Shown: positions 57,625 to 64,000 of the stretch, one piece after another
Numbering within the stretch: position 1 is the first letter of the stretch
How the letters are laid out: every line of letters begins with the position of its first letter
Made by a program: the position numbers and the translations under genes
Notes under the pieces: generated by a model
What the model saw: the letters and a program-made list of their open reading frames with translations, nothing else
Databases searched by the model: none
What the model was told of the DNA's origin: nothing
DNA from: Acheta domesticus
Taxonomy: Eukaryota; Arthropoda; Insecta; Orthoptera; Gryllidae
Direction of reading: 5' to 3'
Assembly (NCBI GenBank): GCA_031308135.1
Contig: JAHLJT010003656.1
Span: 57,022,156 to 57,086,155 of the forward strand
Length of the DNA: 64,000 nucleotides

Positions 57625-59205
57625 TTCTCTTACTTTTATTCCATTTTCCTTATTTTTTCAACATTTTTCTAATTCTAATTTTTTTTTCATAAATCCTCTT
57701 AAAGAGGTTACTATTAGTGCCCATGACAACTGTCTTTACGTTGTAAATTTCAATGCTTTGAAAGCCATATTGTTCGAACAGAAAATAATAAAAAAAATAC
57801 ATTATACGTAGTGGGACGTTTCTGGCGAGCTGTAGGTGGAGTGGCCTGAACTATGATTTCTTTTTGCCTTTTTTTAAAGGAAAGCAAGAGGACGAAATTG
57901 GAGGCGGCTATTTGTAAGCACGAGCCTTGCGCGTAAGAAGGTAATTGAACATGAGTCATATATGCATATAAGCTTCAGGATCAAACTGTTTATTCGCCAG
58001 AGCAAGGACCATGAAGTAAGAATACGCAAATGGCGGGAAACTCGATATTTTGAACTCGAACTAAAATTGTGGCACGCAGAGTGAATAGAGTCGCAGAGTG
58101 AATACGTTGATAGTCGTTCTTGACCTCTGGTTAAATGATTGAGTGTGAGTCTAGGGTTTGGGTAAAAACAATTAAGATTATATTCTGACAACGTTTTAGT
58201 AAGGACCATCTTCAGCACTCTCATAAGAATTAGATTTAGGCGTGGGTGTAATATTCTGTCCACTTAAAATACCATAATCCATTGAATGTGCATTCAACAT
58301 TAAACATTAATAATAGTTCTTGCGAACACAGATGACACTTCATATTTGAAAACTCACTTATTTTAGTCAACACCCTGTAGCTAATTTTAATATAAACCGG
58401 ATTAAGTCCAAAATGATTAGTTCTACAATTTGATCAGTCATAAATGTTTATCAACACCGTTTGGCTACTGTGAGTTTTAACCAACTGCTACTGTGAGTTT
58501 TAACATTAGCCATATTTCGTACATTAGCCGCAATATAAACATTATTGGAGATAACATTAGCAGAAACTAAATCGACACATTCTCTCCTTTATTTAAATTC
58601 ACATTATCGTAAACCAGTTTCTTTCAGGCCTTAAGTACTATTTTGACATTATATTCTGTTAGTTCTAAAATCTTTTGTTTGATGTGTTCTTTGTAAAATA
58701 CACATTCTCTCTGCCCATTGCTAGTTTCATAACTTTTACATTAACTCCAAATGATTACACAACTTAACTCATGATTGGTACTCCATTATTGAACGTTGTA
58801 CAGAACGTTCTTCCACCCGAAAAAAGCACGTAAATGCAACTTGCTGGGCAAGTTACATTGAAGCCTATCAACAGATAAACTGGAGATGCGTCTCACAATT
58901 GGGTTAATGGTATAAAGGATAACTAACGAGAATTGCCGACACTTTTTTCCGGCAAAGAAACAGAAGACCGCTGAATCGTACCACGTGGTTAGGCGTTGGG
59001 AATGCGTTGGAATCTATGTGGAGCTCTCAAGGAAAACAAAGAATGTAGATTCATTTTCTGTCAGTGAGGAAGGAAGCATTTAACATAATTTTTTTATTGT
59101 AAGCCTCATCTATTCGACGTGGCATTACGAATCACGGGAATATTCACCAATCGGGAATTGAAAATTCTCATTTTTCGGAACTTGAATGTCGAGTAAAACG
59201 TATGA
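57625..59205. other. Intronic, no recognised gene
   Basis: A degenerate hammerhead-like string is at 58185-58216 on the minus strand (CTGAAGATGGTCC...AAAACGTTGTC). TACTGTGAGTTTTAAC is directly repeated at 58466-58505. No exon was recognised. Confidence 0.4.
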
Positions 59206-59212
59206 GTTATGG

Positions 59213-59419
59213 TCCGATTAAACGTAGTTGGTGATTGACAGGTGCGAATGGAAAGGAACGATGTTGGCAGGTTGCGTACCACTGAGTACGTGATCCCGGC
59301 ACACGAAAATTAACACTTGAAATAAATACTTATAGAAGTATCCAAATCATATACTCATATTGTATGAAACAACAGCTTCAAAAGCACAACTGTCAATCAC
59401 CAACTTATTTTAATCGGAC
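59213..59419. mobile_element. Short MITE with 29-base inverted termini
   Basis: GTCCGATTAAACGTAGTTGG...TGATTGACA at the left pairs with TGTCAATCACCAACTTATTT...TAATCGGAC at the right with three mismatches. The interior of about 150 bases has no coding potential. Confidence 0.7.
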
Positions 59420-59424
59420 TTATA

Positions 59425-61555
59425 GTAGATAAATAACCTTACAGATCTTTGCTTATTTCTTCAGAAATTGATAGTCTCTCCTTACGACGAGGATTTTGCA
59501 TAAATTTTCTGAGGAATTTCTTTTTGGCACCCGTGATTGTACGGAGTCCCTGTTCATAGCAAGCCAGTTAGGTCTTATTTAAGAAGAAAGGAAAAATAAT
59601 AAGCACTGTTTAGGGAGGAGTGGTCCTGTTGCTTGGTCGAGGTCGCCTGAGTTGAAATTTCTTTCTCTGCATATATCCCTCGTATAAAGTTTTCAAAATA
59701 CCCAAAAAGCATTGAAGGTATTACCGCATACAATTTGTAAAACCAACGATTCTTCAATGTTGCGACATGAAAGGAATGCTGGGAGAAAAATTCCTAGCTT
59801 TTTATTTGAATGAAGATGAAATAAAATATTTTTATTTTAAAAAATGCACTAATTTTAATAAACTATTGTTCTTTCTTGTTGTTTATTTACTTGAGTTGTA
59901 TTTGTTTTCTAGATTTTCCCTGAAGTAGCATAAATACCTAAAAATTTCGTATAATTGGCATTACTATCATTGACGAAAAAACGCAGCGATTATTTTCACA
60001 CCTTTTTCTTCCTGCTAATTTTCTTGTACATCATTTTTATATCACATCTGATCTATATTAAAGGCATTGCATTTGTGCTAAAAGTGTTTCAAGTAATCTT
60101 GTGAAATCTAAGTAAGACCCACTTATAGACTGTTAAGCTTACAATTTGTTGTAAAATATTAGTCACAACTTATTAATCCAGATATTGTTAAAATATTTGA
60201 GAATGATTATTTTAGACTTGGGTATTCACTGATCAAATAATTTAATTATTCTATTAAAAACGCACACGCACAACCGGCAGATACTAGAAGTAAAAGGATC
60301 AAATTGACTGATTATATGCAAAAACTGCAGTGAAGAAAGAAGAAAACATTTTGTTGTTCATTCTCTCGATGTTCAAAACCTACATCCGCCAGAACAACAC
60401 TGAAATAAACAATGCTCTCAGTGGGGACTATTTTCCTTTTTCTCAAATCGGATGTGGTCACAAATTTCCATAATTTCGAAATTTCTCTGCGAATGTAGGG
60501 AAATGTCACGTAAAGAATAACGAAAAGGAAGGTTGGAACTCAAGTCAAACTAAATCTTAGTAAACTGCATTCCTCAGTTTCCGTTGCACACTTGTACTTC
60601 AATGTGTAATAAGACTTTTGAGTAAGAAAAGACATTTTCCAATTATTCAGGTCAACCAATCTGTGAAAACTAATTCAAAATGGATGTACCAAAAACATTA
60701 CGAAAATTAGAGCGTAGTATCTTTTTAATTTTCAAACTAAATCGGATTTAATGTTTAAATATTCAAAATTTTACACTATGAAAAATAATTGAGTTTATGA
60801 CGTATGCTTTATACAAAATATTTTCTATTTCAGTTAACTACATATGTAGTCAAATTGGATTAGTAATTTAATACAATTTATTATTGAAATATTTTTAAAA
60901 AATTAAAAAAATGAAAACGTTTCAGGAATTTGTCTTGTTCCCGTCATAAAGTACTATGAAGCAATAGAATTATACATAGTGTTGAATTTCATTGATCATA
61001 ACGCAATGGCAAGCACAAAGATGGTGTTCACCTCAAACATGTATGTGTGTGTGTTCTAATTAGATAAATCTTTACATATCGATCGTAGATAGTTTATATA
61101 ATCGGCCGAGAAGTAGGCCGTGAGTTTCATTGCTTGGTTAACATCGTACTAGGCATTGTGCTGCACTAGTGCACGTTGCTGCTTAAGTTGTCGAGAGCCA
61201 GAAAGAGCGGAAGAGTGTATGGGAGAAATGAGTTGTGGAATGAATAGGACGAGGAAGGGAAAGGGATGGGTTTTATTACTCGTTAATGAACCATGAATTC
61301 GATGTTAGAAATAAAACAACTTGCTAAAATGTATGAAAAACTTCTCTATTTAATAAAAGAATAAAAAGTGGCATAAAGAATCAACTTCAATCAAAACCCG
61401 GGAGGGGGTGGGGCGCAAAAGTACTGTACTTTGTCAAAGACTCTCAAGCGAGAAGAAGTCCAACTCGTATAACTCGCTATTGCCCAAGGAGGCCTTCCCA
61501 GTGCTGCAATTTATGTGTCTGGGATGTTGCTTACCTCAGGCGCTCCCCCGCCACT
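59425..61555. other. Intronic AT-rich, no recognised gene
   Basis: I see neither exons with matched splice sites nor repeats shared with the rest of the window. Confidence 0.35.
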
Positions 61556-61557
61556 AC

Positions 61558-62170
61558 TTTCTCGTACACGTACGTATATGCAGAGTAATATACGTAGAAT
61601 AGAGAAAGTTATGTAATGCTGCGGAAAATCGATTGCGAGATGTCAACGGAAATTCACCCCTGACATCGTAAAAGTGGATTTTTACAAAACGTTCGTGCAT
61701 TGTCCGTCTGTCTGTCCCTCTATCCCGTCCCGTTCAATTTTGTAGTTGTAGGAAGACGCCGGAAAAATCAAACTTTTGCAATTTTCGAGAATTCAGAGTT
61801 AACAGTGAAAATCGGACCTGTGCCATCGTTATAAGTGTGTTTTACTCTATTCTTATAAGAAATTAAAAGAAAAAATGTGGAATCATTTTTGAGAAACTTC
61901 TGAAAATGGCTCTGGGGCTTCACGTAAGAACCTCCAAAAGGAATTAATGTTTTTCAAAATGGCATAGCTTTGACTCGAGGCTGATCGACGGGGGAATATC
62001 TATTTTGAAAAAAAGTCCTACGTTTAATTCAGGCGCTAGTGCCCGTCCCATCCCGCCCCGCCCCGCCCGACCCCATCCCGCCCCGCCCCGCCCGACCCCT
62101 TCCCGCCCCGCCCCGCCTGACCCCCTCCCGTACCGGCCCGGCCCGTCCGTCTGTGAACACCACTAGCGCC
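61558..62170. repeat. Rearranged family A fragments ending in a C-rich array
   Basis: 61558-61730 is reverse-oriented family A (ACGTACGTATA...GTAATGCTGCG...TGTCCGTCTGTCTGTCC). 61735-62030 is forward-oriented (TTCAATTTTGTAGTTGTAGG to CAGGCGCTAGTG). Then come about 100 bases of CCCCGCCC/CCCATCCCG units, closed by GTCCGTCTGTGAACACCACT and AGCGCCTG, the inverted end. It lies 35 bases inside the intron after exon A. Confidence 0.6.
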
Positions 62171-62205
62171 TGCGCCCCCGCCCACACTGCCACGACGGGG
62201 CGCAC

Positions 62206-62403
62206 CGCGTGCGATGGCGAGGGCGGCGCCGTGCTTGGAGGCCAGGTTGCAGGCGAGGTGCACCGCGTGGTCGGCCGCGAACACCCCGTACGACTTGCCG
62301 GCCTCCACCACGGCCACGGCGGCGTCGGAGCTCTCGTCATCCCGCGCCCGCGACCGCGCCTCGGGCACCACCACGCCCTTCACCACGCGGTCCACCAGCA
62401 CCG
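62206..62403 (-). CDS. Ldh_2-like gene, exon A (first in window)
   Basis: The acceptor GTGGCAG|CG and donor CGCG|GTGCGC enclose 65 codons plus split codons. The protein reads VLVDRVVKGVVVPEARSRA, then SSDAAVAVVEAGKSYG and VFAADHAVHLACNLASKHGA with A-L-A-I-A-R. It matches the Ldh_2 region with a 'yvdrl..G.i.p.a.P.v..e....a.vDg.ngfG...a..Am.lAiekA..hGva.v.vR' pattern. The incoming phase (two bases) requires at least one upstream exon beyond 64000. A fold-back MITE starts 44 bases upstream. Confidence 0.8.
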
Positions 62404-62446
62404 CTGCCACACACACATGCATTCCTTCTTATCAAACGTATCTACT

Positions 62447-62692
62447 ATACTGCGATTTTTCTAACTTTGCCCCTCAAGGCCACTTAAATCCCATCTTCGC
62501 GATGGAATATGTCACGGTATTTCGCATCTTTCTCAGTCGTTCAGCTAGATTTCGCATGATCGCGACCGTATCCAGCAGTGCTTACGATCATGCGACTCCT
62601 ACCGGCAAGACCGAGAAAGACGCGAAATGCCGTGTGATATTCCACCGCGAAGATGGGCCTTGAGGGGCAAAGTTAGAGAAATCGCAGTATAG
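62447..62692. mobile_element. Fold-back MITE, copy 4 (most complete)
   Basis: TATACTGCGATTTTTCTAAC and the complement GTTAGAGAAATCGCAGTATA are the tips of a 246-base near-palindrome. TTTGCCCCTCAAGGCC appears in both arms. Confidence 0.85.
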
Positions 62693-62699
62693 TCGCGCG

Positions 62700-63360
62700 A
62701 CTTTTCTTGACGTCTGAGCTCGCTAATACTCAACCTCGCACGACTCGGCACGGTCTGGTCGAAACCTTAGTCTCACACCGAACGGCTCGGCACGATTATC
62801 AGGGGTGCATACCGCTGCTTTCGAATCCAAGCAATGATTCAAATTTTCCAGAAGATAAAAATTAAGTACATACTCCAATACCATATCTCATTAACAAGCA
62901 ATATTATCATTAATTATTTTCATTTGTGGTTGCTATTAATTACTTTATTATTTTTTCTATTTTATTGTCTATAATATCCTGATGTATTAAGAGCAAAAGA
63001 GGAGTGAATAGTATTAATAATGTTACAGTTGGCAACACCCATCTGATGTGACGCAGGCAGTAACGTCCTCTCCCCCCCCGCATCCTGCGCTGGGAGACGT
63101 CAACAAAAGTCGCGCGACTAGTACATGCACCCATGACCGTGCCTCGGGTACCATCACGCATGCGAGCACGCGCAAGCGTCTACAATACTTTCCATTATAT
63201 CAAACTACGAGTGTCTATAGGGAAATTGCTCTAAGAAGAGACCAATTTGGCAGATCGGAAAATAAATGAAAGTCATGTTGGTGAATGACTTTGCAGAAGT
63301 GGATATTTTGCACACCATTCACTAAGCCAATGATTTCGTTTTCACGGTCGGCCGCGCACT
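62700..63360. other. No recognised gene
   Basis: Mixed composition; a C-run at 63071-63080. Upstream exons of the Ldh_2-like gene could be expected here or beyond 64000, but none could be tied in by phase and family match. Confidence 0.35.
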
Positions 63361-63363
63361 GGG

Positions 63364-64000
63364 GTGTCGAGGGTGAGGAGTGACGTCGTGCCCACCAGCC
63401 AAGAAAAGAGGGTCTCAAACGGCCGCGCCCGCCATTGCGACATCGGGTATCGTCGCCAGAGCGTCACCTGCACGTACACTACACCTAGGCGACATGTTCG
63501 ACAGCCGGTTGTCCAGATAGAAGCTTTCGAGAGGGGCCGCACCATGGGTGTGCGGGAGGCTGGTTCGTCCTGTCGCCGTATTGCGCGCCACACCGGGCGT
63601 ACGGACACCACCATCGCCCGCTGTTGGCGGCAATGGATTGAGAAAGGCACGCACACACGACATGCAGAATCTGGTCGTCCGCCACGCACCATAAGGAGGG
63701 AGAACCGACGGATGGTCCGCAGCGGGCGACCAACGGCAACTACAGGTGCTTCAGAGATGATTCAGCGGGCTGTGCAGCCTGCACTGTCACATCCTGTAAG
63801 TGCCAGTACCATTGGCAGATGGCTCGCCGTACGCTGACCGTTATGACGCCTGCCCCTCACACCACAGCAACGTTGCTGCAGACTCGCCTGATGTCGGGAA
63901 CGACGGATCTGGGGCCATGCAGACTTGCAGTGGGTCATCATCAGCGACGAGTCCGCCTTGATGGCGACGATCACCGGCTCCGTGCCTGGAGGCGCAGTGG
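63364..64000 (+). pseudogene. Tc1/mariner-like transposase, decayed, runs off the window
   Basis: The N-terminal helix-turn-helix region is clear: MGVREAGSSCRRIARHTGRT, DTTIARCWRQWIEKGTHTR and E-S-G-R-P-P. A frame change near 63835 is followed by RLPLTPQQRCCRLA, a stop, then RIWGHADLQWVIISDES (the D-E-S block), and a second frame change before GDDHRLRAWRR at the edge. This is the order of Tc1-type transposases up to the second catalytic aspartate. At least two frameshifts and one stop make it inactive. Confidence 0.85.

Larger units (their letters stand above)
20244..62403 (-). other. Ldh_2-family oxidoreductase-like gene, span of nine exons in the window
   Basis: The nine exons (listed separately) are, in transcript order: 62206-62403, 53869-53930, 45371-45424, 37683-37781, 33339-33573, 30246-30481, 27137-27571, 25982-26092 and 20244-20324. 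Phases match at every junction and the join gives 503 open codons. The conserved blocks appear in the order expected for Ldh_2 (malate/L-lactate dehydrogenase-like, NAD(P)-dependent, fold unrelated to classical LDH/MDH). The N-terminal exons, including the family's S-H-G motif, must lie beyond 64000. Introns carry BEL/Pao, Transib, P-like, Penelope and LINE insertions. Confidence 0.8.

Overview
This window is eukaryotic and almost certainly from an arthropod, probably an insect with a large, repeat-filled genome. It has no operons. It has tiny spliced exons separated by multi-kilobase AT-rich introns, several SINE families, and a BEL/Pao LTR retrotransposon, Penelope-like, Jockey-like, Transib, P-element, Tc1 and pogo-like elements. 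The species cannot be fixed from the sequence; a polyneopteran insect is only a guess.

The main host gene lies on the minus strand from about 62.4 kb down to at least 20.2 kb. I reconstructed nine exons whose splice phases agree from end to end (503 codons, no stop). Their conserved blocks follow the order of the Ldh_2 family (YjmC/YlbC-type malate/L-lactate dehydrogenase-like oxidoreductases). The first exons lie beyond position 64000 and the 3' end lies below 20.2 kb or is not recognised. The copy is odd in two ways. The family motifs S-N-H-F-G and L-G-T-N-P read C-Q-C-A-G and L-G-A-N-R, and two GC-rich exons add a low-complexity insert of about 185 residues. A second, minimal host feature is a possible signal-peptide first exon on the minus strand at 8.4-8.5 kb, next to a GC-rich region.

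Layout: 0.3-1.8 kb is a broken THAP/P-transposase-like gene. 6.3-7.9 kb is a GC-rich low-complexity block between two related direct repeats. 12.3-12.8 kb is a tRNA-derived SINE. 13.5-14.8 kb is a Penelope-like remnant followed by a 1010-bp inverted-repeat element. 20-37 kb holds Ldh_2-like exons among fold-back MITEs, SINEs and a 550-bp tandem duplication. 34.4-35.5 kb is a Penelope insertion with a 15-bp target duplication. 38.9-44.7 kb is an intact BEL/Pao element with identical LTRs, inside an Ldh_2-like intron. 46.8-48.6 kb is a degenerate P-like element. 48.7-53.2 kb is an interspersed repeat interrupted by a Transib element with CACAGTG termini. 55-57.6 kb is a decayed Jockey-like LINE interrupted by a SINE. 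63.4-64.0 kb is a decayed Tc1-like transposase. Most of the rest is AT-rich intron or intergenic sequence in which I see nothing coding.
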